Shown here: one piece after another, positions 1-6,799 of the stretch
How the letters are laid out: every line of letters begins with the position of its first letter
Numbering within the stretch: the stretch's first letter is position 1
Source: Verrucomicrobiota bacterium
GTDB taxonomy: Bacteria > Verrucomicrobiota > Verrucomicrobiia > Opitutales > Opitutaceae
Direction of reading: 5' to 3'
Length of the DNA: 22,108 bases
Assembly: GCA_023386835.1 (NCBI GenBank)
Contig: JAEWIY010000115.1
Coordinates: 1-22,108, forward strand
Notes under the pieces: model-generated
Databases searched by the model: none
What the model was told of the DNA's origin: nothing
Seen by the model: the letters and a program-made list of their open reading frames with translations, nothing else
Made by a program: the position numbers and the translations under genes

Positions 1-182
1 CGGGCATCGGGGGCCGCCTTGACGGCCGCGACATCACCGACCACGACGGCCGTGACGAGGGCGTTGCCGACCTGCTTCATCGGCCCGGCCAGCGTGACGT
101 TGGCGGCCTTGAGCATGGCATCCGTGCCGGTGACGAGAGCGGTCAGGCCGCGCGTTTCGAGAAGACCGAGGGCTTTAGACAT
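1..182 (-). CDS. BMC-H shell protein (partial, C-terminus off the window)
   Basis: N-terminal 60 residues of a hexamer-forming bacterial microcompartment shell protein (BMC domain, Pfam PF00936). It starts at the ATG at 182 as MSKALGLLETRGLTALV and shows the family pattern: an opening strand with G-x-x-E-T-x-G, then DAMLKAANVTL, then VVGDVAAVKAA. The rest lies beyond base 1. It is the last BMC gene visible in the leftward operon, 39 bp after the acetate-kinase-like gene, so more BMC genes probably follow outside the window. It resembles the two other BMC-H proteins nearby but is clearly a separate paralogue. The proline in AAPDA, where paralogues have V or A, is a small oddity. No Shine-Dalgarno sequence is visible before the ATG. 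Confidence 0.9.
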   Translation of the reverse strand, partial: MSKALGLLETRGLTALVTGTDAMLKAANVTLAGPMKQVGNALVTAVVVGDVAAVKAAPDA

Positions 183-221
183 GGTGGACTGGGTTGGAGG
201 AGGAGAACAAGAGGAGGGAAA

Positions 222-1427
222 TCACACGGAGGCGCCGAGCGGCTGGCGGGCGTGCGCGAGAAGGAACCGGTGTACTTCGCGCGCCACCACGAGTTCCTCG
301 TTGGCCGCGAGCGCGAAGACCCGCGTGCGTGAAGTGGAATCGGCGAGATCGGCTTCAATCGGGGAGCCGGCATTGATTGTGGGATCAAGGAAGAGGCCGA
401 GGTCACCCAGGCCGGCGCAGACCATATCGCGCAACCACGCGGCGTTTTCGCCAATGCCTCCGGTGAACACGAGCGCGTCGCAGCCGCCCATTTCCAACCA
501 GAACGCCCCGACCCAGTGCCGGATGGAGTGGACAAAAACATCAATCGCCAACTCGGCTCGGCGGTCGCCCGCGAGCGCAGCCTGGCGAATGTCCCGCAGG
601 TCGTTGCTGACCCCGGACAACCCGAGCAGACCGGACTCCTGCGCGAGCTGGCGCTCGATTTCGTCCATCGTGAGCCCGAGCCGCCGCCGCACATACGGGA
701 TCGCCGCGGAGTCCAAATCTCCCACGCGATTGTTCTGCGGCAAACCCGACTGCGGGCTCAGCCCCATGCTGCTGCCGATCGCCACACCATCGACGATGGC
801 CGTGACGGAACTCGAGCCGCCGAGGTGGCAGGAAATGACCCGGCACGGCGAACCGGCGAGCGGCTGCGGTCCGTATTGATAGAGGCCTCGGACGACGTCG
901 GCCACGTCGTCGCGGCCCAGCAATTCCGCGGAACGTTCCGCCACATGTTTGTGACTCGCGCCGTGGAATCCGTAACGCTTAACGCCGACCGCCGACCAGC
1001 TCGGCGGCACGGCGTACCGGGAGGCGTAGGACGGCACCCATTGGTAGAACGCCGTCTCAAATAGGGCGACCAGCGGCACGCCCGGCAGCTGCGCGCGGCA
1101 CTGGCGAATCCCGGCGGCGTAGGCCGGATTGTGGGCGGGGGCGAGGTCGGCGGTCTGCTCCAGCGCTGTCTCGACCTTTTCGTCCGCCAGCACACAGCCG
1201 GTCAGCGAGCCGCCCTGCACTGTTTTGAACCCCACGGCATCCAGGTCGGCGAGGCTGCCCAGCGGTCCGCTGTCGGTCAGCTCGACTAGGGAGCTCTCGA
1301 GCGCCTCGCCAAAATGCCGCACCCGCTCCCGTCCACCCCGCGCCACTTCGGTCGGCACCGCCCCGTCGAACCGGAAAAGGCGATACTTGAACGAGGTCGA
1401 CCCGAGATTGGCGATGAGGATGTTCAC
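222..1427 (-). CDS. ackA: Acetate kinase-like acyl-phosphate kinase of the BMC operon
   Basis: ASKHA-fold acyl kinase of 401 residues, the normal AckA length. It transfers phosphate from an acyl-phosphate to ADP, giving ATP and a free acid; in BMC pathways it acts on the PduL product. Visible family motifs are NLGSTSFK (7-14), RYGFHG (151-156) and FTGGIGEN near the C-terminus. Several active-site segments differ from typical AckA: GFKTVQGG at 66-73 instead of GHRVVHGG, FETAFYQ at 123-129 instead of FDTAFHQ, HLGGSSS at 201-207 instead of HLGNG, and GLPQNNRVGD at 228-237 instead of the usual G-T-R-S-G-D loop. The GTG at 1427 is chosen because the AckA fold begins there. An in-frame ATG at 1553 would add 42 low-complexity residues and overlap the upstream shell gene. 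The substrate may be lactyl- or propionyl-phosphate rather than acetyl-phosphate; this is inference. Confidence 0.88.
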   Translation of the reverse strand: MNILIANLGSTSFKYRLFRFDGAVPTEVARGGRERVRHFGEALESSLVELTDSGPLGSLADLDAVGFKTVQGGSLTGCVLADEKVETALEQTADLAPAHNPAYAAGIRQCRAQLPGVPLVALFETAFYQWVPSYASRYAVPPSWSAVGVKRYGFHGASHKHVAERSAELLGRDDVADVVRGLYQYGPQPLAGSPCRVISCHLGGSSSVTAIVDGVAIGSSMGLSPQSGLPQNNRVGDLDSAAIPYVRRRLGLTMDEIERQLAQESGLLGLSGVSNDLRDIRQAALAGDRRAELAIDVFVHSIRHWVGAFWLEMGGCDALVFTGGIGENAAWLRDMVCAGLGDLGLFLDPTINAGSPIEADLADSTSRTRVFALAANEELVVAREVHRFLLAHARQPLGASV

Positions 1428-1489
1428 GGTAAGGACGGCTTTGATACACCGCCGCCGGTCAGCGACGGGGGTGGGACGTGGAAGGGAAA

Positions 1490-1512
1490 CGCGGCCGGCT
1501 TCAGCCGCCGCG
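1490..1512. other. GC-rich hairpin between BMC-H gene and ackA
   Basis: The 101-bp gap between the shell gene at 1529 and ackA at 1427 holds a stem of CGGC/GCCG around a TTCA loop. The stem extends through five more G-C pairs past a single bulged C at 1495. There is no T-run on either side, so it is not a classical terminator. It could slow read-through or protect the 3' end of shell mRNA, which would help set shell protein above enzyme levels. That role is inference. Confidence 0.35.
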
Positions 1513-1528
1513 GCAGGAGGGAGCGTGC

Positions 1529-1819
1529 TCAGGAGGTCGGTGGCGTGAGCCACTTGCCCAGGCCGGCCAATTCCTCGTGCGGACGCGGAATGACCTGGAC
1601 GCTGATGATCTCGCCAACGCGGCGGCCGGCTTCCGCGCCAGCCTCCACGCCGGCTTTGACCGCCGCGACGTCGCCGCGGAAGAAGGCGGCGACATAGCCG
1701 CTGCCCACGGCCTCGTAGCCGGTCATGGTGACGTTGGCCGCCTTCAGCGCGGCGTCAGCCGACTCGACCAGCGTGCAGAAGCCCTTTGTTTCGATGATGC
1801 CAAGCGCGAGCTGGGTCAT
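1529..1819 (-). CDS. BMC-H shell protein
   Basis: Single BMC-domain shell protein of 96 residues, the usual size of a hexameric BMC-H subunit. It starts MTQLALGIIETKGFCTLV at the ATG at 1819 and contains AALKAANVTMTG, the FFRGDVAAVKAGVEAG core, and the conserved C-terminal helix-strand ending VIPRPHEEL. Six copies would form one hexagonal tile of the compartment wall, with the central pore set by the loop around residues 36-43 (YEAVGSGY). It lies 35 bp downstream of the preceding BMC-H gene on the same strand and upstream of ackA. The two full-length BMC-H proteins share GAEAGRRVGE-like and VIPRPH segments, so they look like products of local duplication. No Shine-Dalgarno sequence is apparent. 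Confidence 0.95.
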   Translation of the reverse strand: MTQLALGIIETKGFCTLVESADAALKAANVTMTGYEAVGSGYVAAFFRGDVAAVKAGVEAGAEAGRRVGEIISVQVIPRPHEELAGLGKWLTPPTS

Positions 1820-1854
1820 GGTGGTATGGATACAGTGGGTCGGACGATTGAGGT

Positions 1855-2130
1855 TCAGGCGGAGAGCCCCGCTTGTTTGAGCAGGTCGGAATGCGGACGG
1901 GGGATGACGTGCGAGCAGACCAGCTCGCCGACGCGACGCGCCGCTTCCGCCCCCGCCTCCACCGCGGCCTTCACCGAGCCCACGTCCCCGCGGACGAGGA
2001 CGGTCACGAGGCCGCCGCCAATCTGGATTTGTCGCACGAGCGTGACGCTCGCGGCCTTGACCATGGCATCGCTGGCTTCAACGGAGCCGACGTAGCCACG
2101 GGTTTCTACCATGCCAATGGATTCACTCAT
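1855..2130 (-). CDS. BMC-H shell protein
   Basis: BMC-domain shell protein of 91 residues from the ATG at 2130 (MSESIGMVETRGYVGSVEA). It contains MVKAASVTLV, LVRGDVGSVKAAVEAG and the C-terminal VIPRPHSDLLKQ. The length and the start of the fold match hexameric shell proteins. An earlier in-frame ATG at 2199 overlaps the pduL stop as TAATG and would add 23 polar, Ser/Gln/Arg-rich residues. Neither start has a convincing Shine-Dalgarno sequence, so the longer form made by translational coupling cannot be excluded. Gene order pduL, BMC-H, BMC-H, ackA puts shell and enzyme genes in one transcript. Confidence 0.93.
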   Translation of the reverse strand: MSESIGMVETRGYVGSVEASDAMVKAASVTLVRQIQIGGGLVTVLVRGDVGSVKAAVEAGAEAARRVGELVCSHVIPRPHSDLLKQAGLSA

Positions 2131-2198
2131 AAGTGCGCGGGATTTGGGAACGGAGCGTTGGGACGAAGAGGAAAGCTTTTGTTGTCGTGCCGCGGCCA

Positions 2199-2885
2199 TT
2201 ACGGAAGCAGTTCAACGGGTGTGTCGGGACGCAGCGCGCAGGCGTTGCCCTCGTCGGTGTCGATGTGCACCTCGAGCTTGAAGTCGGGATGGACGCGCGC
2301 GAGGACCCGGTCGAAGGCCAGGGCGGCGGGGCCGCCGATCCGCAGGCGCATGAAGGAGCCGGCTTTGACGCCGTGGAAGGCGGCGTCCTCCGGCGACATG
2401 TGCACGTGGGGCGCGGCGCGGATGACGCCCTCCTTCAGCTCAAGAAAACCGGCCGGGCCCATCAGCATGCAGCCCGGCGTTCCGGCGATGTCGCCCGAAA
2501 TGCGGACCGGGATCTCGAAACCCAGCGAAATGGCGTCGGTGAAAGCCAGCTCCACCTGGTTGAAGTCACGGCAGGGACCAAGGATCCGCAGGTTGGAAAT
2601 CACGCGGCTGCGCGGGCCGATCAGTGTGACCGTTTCCTGGGCCGCGAATTGGTCCTTCTGATACAACCACTTCATCGGGGTCAGCTTCCGCCCCGGACCA
2701 AAGAGCGTCTCCACCGCCTCCGTAGTGAGATGACAATGACGCGCGCTGACATTCACCACCAGCGGATTGGGCGCCTGCACCAGGCGCGGCGCCGGCCGGC
2801 CGAGACGGGCGTACAGAACCCGACGAACCTGGTGCTCGACTTCAGCGCGATGTGGAAGGGACCGGGAAGGGTGCATGGACAACAA
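2199..2885 (-). CDS. pduL: PduL-type phosphate acyltransferase with encapsulation peptide
   Basis: Phosphotransacylase of the PduL family (228 residues) that converts acyl-CoA plus phosphate to acyl-phosphate plus CoA inside the compartment, recycling CoA for the aldehyde dehydrogenase. The two PduL half-domains are visible. The zinc-ligand pattern known for the family appears as H50 and H52 in ARHCHL, E112 in QVELAF, H160 and H162 in APHVHMSP, and H207 in EVHID. Residues about 10-29 (HRAEVEHQVRRVLYARLG) form a basic amphipathic helix followed by a Pro-rich linker, the usual form of a BMC encapsulation peptide. A second start, M4 at 2876, is equally plausible. It is the first gene of the leftward operon and the 192 bp upstream hold the regulatory region. 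Confidence 0.95.
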   Translation of the reverse strand: MLSMHPSRSLPHRAEVEHQVRRVLYARLGRPAPRLVQAPNPLVVNVSARHCHLTTEAVETLFGPGRKLTPMKWLYQKDQFAAQETVTLIGPRSRVISNLRILGPCRDFNQVELAFTDAISLGFEIPVRISGDIAGTPGCMLMGPAGFLELKEGVIRAAPHVHMSPEDAAFHGVKAGSFMRLRIGGPAALAFDRVLARVHPDFKLEVHIDTDEGNACALRPDTPVELLP

Positions 2886-2971
2886 CGCGAGCCCGGCGCT
2901 GTCACGCCGTGTCGCTCAACCCCGCCAGTCTAGAGAATCACCGCCGCGCCGGCGTGGCAGTTTTTGGTAGA

Positions 2972-3003
2972 TTCTGCGCGATATTTGTCAGAAACGCGCA
3001 GAA
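2972..3003. promoter_or_regulatory. Operator-like inverted and direct repeats upstream of the BMC operon
   Basis: Perfect 9-bp inverted repeat: TTCTGCGCG at 2972-2980 and CGCGCAGAA at 2995-3003, separated by an AT-rich 14-bp spacer. Overlapping it, CAGAAACG occurs twice in direct orientation at 2989-2996 and 2999-3006, spaced 10 bp, one helical turn. On the minus strand CTGACA sits within the element at about 2986-2991 and could be a -35 hexamer; no convincing -10 follows. The position, about 90-120 bp before pduL, suits a regulator site controlling the BMC operon. No regulator gene is visible in the window. Confidence 0.5.
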
Positions 3004-3007
3004 ACGA

Positions 3008-3027
3008 GCATCGGCCCCGCCCGATGC
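3008..3027 (-). terminator. Weak terminator-like hairpin after the HAD gene
   Basis: Seven-bp perfect stem GCATCGG/CCGATGC with a 6-nt loop, about 50 bp downstream of the HAD stop in the minus direction and followed by TCGTTTC. The T content is poor, so this is at best a weak intrinsic terminator separating the HAD gene from the BMC operon. Confidence 0.35.
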
Positions 3028-3077
3028 CGGCTGTCCCGCCTGCCGATGAGTTCGGGAGCTGCGAATGGAGCGAGCCG

Positions 3078-3731
3078 CTACCCGGCGCCGGCCAAACCCC
3101 ACACGCGTCGCAGCTCGACCAGATCGGCGACGACCAGCTCGGCGCCGGCGGCGCGCAGTTCGTCGCCCGCATGCGTGCCGGTCTCCACGCCCACAAAATG
3201 CAGCCCGCCACCCTTCGCGGCCGCCACGTCAAATGGGGAGTCGCCCACGAGGCAGGTCTGGTCGGGTTCGCACCGGAGCTGGGCCATCACGTGCGCGGCG
3301 AACTCCGGCTGCGGTTTCAGGTACGGTGTGTCCGTCGCCCCGAAGATCCCATCGAGCAAAGGGGCCACACCCAGGTGCTCGCACACCCGGCGCGACGACG
3401 GGCCATGCTTGTTGGTGAAGACCGCCGTCTTCACGCCCACGCGGCGCAGCGCCTTCAACAGCTCCTCGGCTCCCGGCAGGAGCGTCGCCCCGGCCAGCAT
3501 CGTCTCATCCCAGTGTTGGCGGTAGATCCGCAGCGCCTCCGGCAGCTGTTCTTCGGTCACGAAGTTTCGCATCGCCCGCTCCAGCCCACCTCCGATGGCG
3601 CGCTTGACCTGCTCGTAGCTGGGCGCCGGCAACCCCAGTTGCGGCAGGGTGTGACCGTAACTGCGATGGATCGCCGGAAGGTGATCAATCAGCGTGCCGT
3701 CGAGGTCGAACAGGACTGTGCGAAAGCGCAT
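3078..3731 (-). CDS. HAD-superfamily phosphatase, phosphoglycolate phosphatase-like
   Basis: Haloacid dehalogenase-type hydrolase of 217 residues, subfamily IA with a helical cap. Motif I is FDLDGT with nucleophile D9 and acid D11; motif II is VFTNKHG; the lysine is in YLKPQPE; motif IV is LVGDSPFDV. It dephosphorylates a small phosphorylated metabolite, possibly 2-phosphoglycolate (Gph-like), but the substrate cannot be set from sequence. The ATG at 3731 is chosen because the fold begins there (MRFRTVLFDLDG) and GAGGGTGG precedes it. The frame stays open far upstream, but that part is antisense to the permease gene. It reads towards the BMC operon yet is separated by a 192-bp regulatory gap, so a role in BMC metabolism is not implied. 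Confidence 0.9.
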   Translation of the reverse strand: MRFRTVLFDLDGTLIDHLPAIHRSYGHTLPQLGLPAPSYEQVKRAIGGGLERAMRNFVTEEQLPEALRIYRQHWDETMLAGATLLPGAEELLKALRRVGVKTAVFTNKHGPSSRRVCEHLGVAPLLDGIFGATDTPYLKPQPEFAAHVMAQLRCEPDQTCLVGDSPFDVAAAKGGGLHFVGVETGTHAGDELRAAGAELVVADLVELRRVWGLAGAG

Positions 3732-3815
3732 AACCGGTCCACCCTCGCCGCCGACGCCTGCGTCGCAACAACTTTGGTTTGCGCGGCCCGCTATCGTGAC
3801 GGATGGTGGCGGCCA

Positions 3816-4946
3816 ATGCCGGTCTCGTCCGACACGCTCACCGCCAGCGCGAACGCCCGAGCCGACGAAGATACCCTGATCGTGTCGGTCGCCGGCCGGT
3901 GGCGCATCACCGCCCCGCATCCGCGCTGGGCCGACGTTGTGCCAGCCGGTGCGAAGCCAGCCCAACTGCGGTTCGAAACGGGCGACCTCGCCGGCTGGGA
4001 CAGTTCGCTCGCGTTGTTCGTCAGCGAAGCACACGCCTGGAGCAACCAACACCAAATTGCGTGCGACGTCAGCGCGCTGCCGGACGGCGTGACGGATCTG
4101 ACGACACGCCTGCGGGAGGCGCGTGGCGCGACCACCACCACCGATCGCACCGCCGACTTCTTCACGAGTGTCGGCACCGCCGCCACCACGCTCTGGAAAC
4201 GCTGCTCCGAGCTCACCCACTTCCTGGGCGAGTGCGTGCTCAGCGCGGTGCGACTGGCCCGGCAACCCCAGAAGTTTCGCTGGCGCGACTGGGTGCACGA
4301 AATGCAGCAGTGCGGCGCGATGGCTCTGCCCATCACCGGCCTGATCGCGTTTCTTGTGGGCGTCACCCTCGCCTACACCGGCGCGATCATCCTGCGCCAG
4401 TTTGGCGGCGACATCTGGGTGGCCGATCTGGTTGGGCTCAGCATGACGCGGGAAATGGGTGCGGTGATGACGGGCATCGTGCTGGCCGGTCGGACCGGCG
4501 CGGCCTTCGCCGCCGAGATCGGCAACATGAAAGCCGGCGAGGAACTCGATGCCCTGCAGACGCTCGGTATCCGCCCCGTGGATTTCCTGGTCCTGCCGCG
4601 CATCCTTGCGCTCATCATGATGGTGCCGTTGCTGACGCTCTACGCGAACGCGCTCGGCATCATCGGCGGCATGGTGATCGCGCTGGGCCTGCTCGACATC
4701 CCTCCGACCGCCTACTGGGTCGAGATGCTGACGATCGTCGACATGTCGGATCTGATGACTGGCCTGATCAAGGCGGTGACGTTCGGCGGCATCGTGGGCC
4801 TTTCCGGCTGCCTGCGCGGTTTGCAGGCGGACCGCAGCGCCGTGGGAGTCGGGCGCGCCGCGACATCGGCCGTCGTTACCTCGATCCTCCTCATCGTCGT
4901 GGCCGATGCACTGTTCGCCGTCATCTTCAACATCCTCGGCTGGTGA
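3816..4946 (+). CDS. mlaE: MlaE-type ABC permease with N-terminal STAS-like domain
   Basis: Inner-membrane permease of an MCE-type lipid transporter, 376 residues. Residues about 1-110 look like a STAS domain (DTLIVSVAGRW, LRFETGDLAGWDSSL), the job done by the separate MlaB protein in E. coli. Residues about 160-376 are the MlaE permease, with a hydrophobic stretch (ALPITGLIAFLVGVTLAY) and the conserved signature GREMGAVMTG-like (TREMGAVMTGIVLAGRTGAAFAAEIGNM), followed by several more membrane segments. The ATG at 3816 begins the STAS domain; the frame is open upstream but carries no domain. It is the first gene of a four-gene operon and diverges from the HAD gene across 84 bp. It is predicted to move phospholipid or another hydrophobic molecule with MlaF. 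Confidence 0.92.
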   Translation: MPVSSDTLTASANARADEDTLIVSVAGRWRITAPHPRWADVVPAGAKPAQLRFETGDLAGWDSSLALFVSEAHAWSNQHQIACDVSALPDGVTDLTTRLREARGATTTTDRTADFFTSVGTAATTLWKRCSELTHFLGECVLSAVRLARQPQKFRWRDWVHEMQQCGAMALPITGLIAFLVGVTLAYTGAIILRQFGGDIWVADLVGLSMTREMGAVMTGIVLAGRTGAAFAAEIGNMKAGEELDALQTLGIRPVDFLVLPRILALIMMVPLLTLYANALGIIGGMVIALGLLDIPPTAYWVEMLTIVDMSDLMTGLIKAVTFGGIVGLSGCLRGLQADRSAVGVGRAATSAVVTSILLIVVADALFAVIFNILGW

Positions 4947-4956
4947 GGGCGCCCCG

Positions 4957-5763
4957 ATGACGACGTCAAACGACCCTGCTCCTCCCGCCATCGAGGCGAT
5001 CGACGTGGCTGGTGGCTACGATGGCCAGGTGGTGATCGAGCACATCAACTTCCGCGTCTCGCCGGGAGAAATCTTCTTCATCATTGGCGGATCGGGTTGC
5101 GGCAAAAGCACGCTGCTGCGCCACCTGATCGGCCTGAATCCGCTGCTGCACGGCGAGGTGCGGTTCTTCGGCCGTTCGTATCCACAAACCGACCCGGGTG
5201 CCCGGCGCGAACTGTTGAAGACGTTCGGCGTCCTGTATCAGAGCAGCGCGCTGTGGTCGTCGCTCACGCTGCGGGAGAACGTCTCGTTGCCACTCGAGCA
5301 ATACACGTCGCTCAATCGCGCCGAGCGCAACGAGATCGTCGCCCTCAAGTTGGCGCAGGTCGGATTGACGGGGTTCGAGGACTATTATCCATCCGAAATC
5401 AGCGGCGGCATGAAGAAACGCGCGGGCCTCGCCCGGGCGCTCGCCCTTGATCCGGCGATCGTGTTCTTCGACGAACCCTCGGCAGGCCTCGACCCGATCA
5501 CCTCACGGCAGCTCGATGAGCTGATCCTGCACATCCGCGATTCCTTTGGCACGACCTGCGTCGTCGTTTCGCACGAACTTGAATCGATCTACGCCATCGC
5601 CGACCGGGTGGTGATGCTCGAAAAGAGCGCCCGGACGATCATCGCGGAAGGCGCGCCCGCGGAACTGGCGGCGCACAGCCCGGACGAACGGGTGCGCGAA
5701 TTTCTCAGCCGCGGCGGAGATTTCTCTCCGCAAAAGACTTCCCCGCCTGCTCATGGCCGCTAA
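4957..5763 (+). CDS. mlaF: MlaF-type ABC ATPase
   Basis: ATP-binding subunit, 268 residues, powering the MlaE-type permease. Walker A is GGSGCGKST (44-52), the Q-loop is at VLYQSSALWSS, the ABC signature is SGGMKKRAGLARAL, Walker B is IVFFDEPSAGLDP, and the switch histidine is in VVSHEL. The SGGMKKR signature is typical of MCE-associated ATPases. The start MTTSNDPAPP at 4957 lies 10 bp after the permease stop; longer forms would overlap the permease. Thirteen bp separate its stop from the MCE gene, so co-translation of the operon is likely. All catalytic residues are intact. Confidence 0.95.
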   Translation: MTTSNDPAPPAIEAIDVAGGYDGQVVIEHINFRVSPGEIFFIIGGSGCGKSTLLRHLIGLNPLLHGEVRFFGRSYPQTDPGARRELLKTFGVLYQSSALWSSLTLRENVSLPLEQYTSLNRAERNEIVALKLAQVGLTGFEDYYPSEISGGMKKRAGLARALALDPAIVFFDEPSAGLDPITSRQLDELILHIRDSFGTTCVVVSHELESIYAIADRVVMLEKSARTIIAEGAPAELAAHSPDERVREFLSRGGDFSPQKTSPPAHGR

Positions 5764-5775
5764 CGCTTCTTCCTC

Positions 5776-6783
5776 GTGAAAACCAAGGTCAGCCCCGCTG
5801 TCGTCGGCTTCTTCGTGCTCGGCGCCCTGCTGCTGGGGTTGGTGGCCTTGTTCTCCTTCGGGAGCGTCCACTTCTTCTCCAAGCCGCAGCGGTTCGTCGT
5901 CTTCTTCGACGAGACGATTCATGGCCTCGACCTCGGCTCCCCGGTCAAGCTGCGCGGCGTGCGCGTCGGCCGCGTGGCCCGGATTGATCTGCGTTACTTG
6001 GCCGAGGAAAACCGCAGCGTGGTCGCCGTCCTGTGCGAGCTGAACCGCAACGCCATTCGTGACGACCGCGGGCACGAGATCGACGTTTCCAACCGCAAGG
6101 AACTCGACACGTTGATTGAACGCGGGCTCCGCGCGCAGCTCGGGGTGATCGGCTTGGCCACCGGCCTGCTCTACGTGGAGCTGGACTTTCCAAAGGAAGG
6201 TGAGGAGCCGCCGGTGCACGAACTCCAGCTGACGGATCCGGATTACCCGGTCATGCCGGCGGCGCCGTCGACGATCGCGGAGTTTCAGGCCAGCCTCACT
6301 GAAATCCTCTCGGACGTGAAGCGGATCGACTTCGCCGGGCTCGGTCGTGAGATCCGCGGGCTGCTGGTCGACGCTCGGCGCAAGATCAACGATCTGGATA
6401 CAAAGACCCTCGCAGCCGAATGGACCCGCGCGGCGCAGTCCGTCAACCAGCTCGCCAGCTCCGGCGAGGTCGAGCGCACGTTGCAGAACATCAACGGCGC
6501 CGTCACGGACCTGCGCGCAACGCTCGCCAAACTCGACTCCGCGATCGAGCCGACCTCGGCCGAGCTGGCTGCGTCGCTGCAACAGGCTCGCACCACCCTG
6601 CAGACGTTCAACGAGGCGGCCGCGACGGCTCAGCGCTTCATCAACGCCCAGACCGGTCTCGGGTCCGAAGCCGCGCACGCCTTGCAACAGCTCGGGCAGG
6701 CGGCCGAGTCCGTCACCCGCCTGGTCGATTACCTCGAACGCAATCCCAACGCGCTCATCACCGGCCGCGCGCCGCGCCGCTGA
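5776..6783 (+). CDS. MCE-domain (MlaD-like) periplasmic substrate-binding protein
   Basis: Membrane-anchored MCE protein of 335 residues beginning with GTG at 5776. Residues about 7-31 form one transmembrane anchor. A single MCE domain follows at about 37-135 (FVVFFDETIHGLDLGSPVKL, RGVRVGRV, GLRAQLGVIGLATG). After that comes a Pro-containing link (YPVMPAAPSTI) and a long, charged, helix-forming region of about 160 residues ending DYLERNPNALI. E. coli MlaD is about 183 residues, so the helical C-terminus is a major extension, as in single-MCE proteins that build a helical tube. It should form a ring on the permease and carry lipid into the periplasm; the following lipoprotein is its likely partner. 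Confidence 0.92.
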   Translation: MKTKVSPAVVGFFVLGALLLGLVALFSFGSVHFFSKPQRFVVFFDETIHGLDLGSPVKLRGVRVGRVARIDLRYLAEENRSVVAVLCELNRNAIRDDRGHEIDVSNRKELDTLIERGLRAQLGVIGLATGLLYVELDFPKEGEEPPVHELQLTDPDYPVMPAAPSTIAEFQASLTEILSDVKRIDFAGLGREIRGLLVDARRKINDLDTKTLAAEWTRAAQSVNQLASSGEVERTLQNINGAVTDLRATLAKLDSAIEPTSAELAASLQQARTTLQTFNEAAATAQRFINAQTGLGSEAAHALQQLGQAAESVTRLVDYLERNPNALITGRAPRR

Positions 6784-6799
6784 ACTTCCTGGAGACCGC

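Noticed and set aside
1428..1553. 42-residue N-terminal extension of AckA
   Set aside because: Low-complexity and overlapping the upstream shell gene; AckA is usually outside the compartment, and the family start coincides with the GTG at 1427.
2964..3815. Upstream extension of the permease frame by 284 residues
   Set aside because: The extra part is antisense to the HAD gene and has no domain; the STAS domain begins right after the ATG at 3816.
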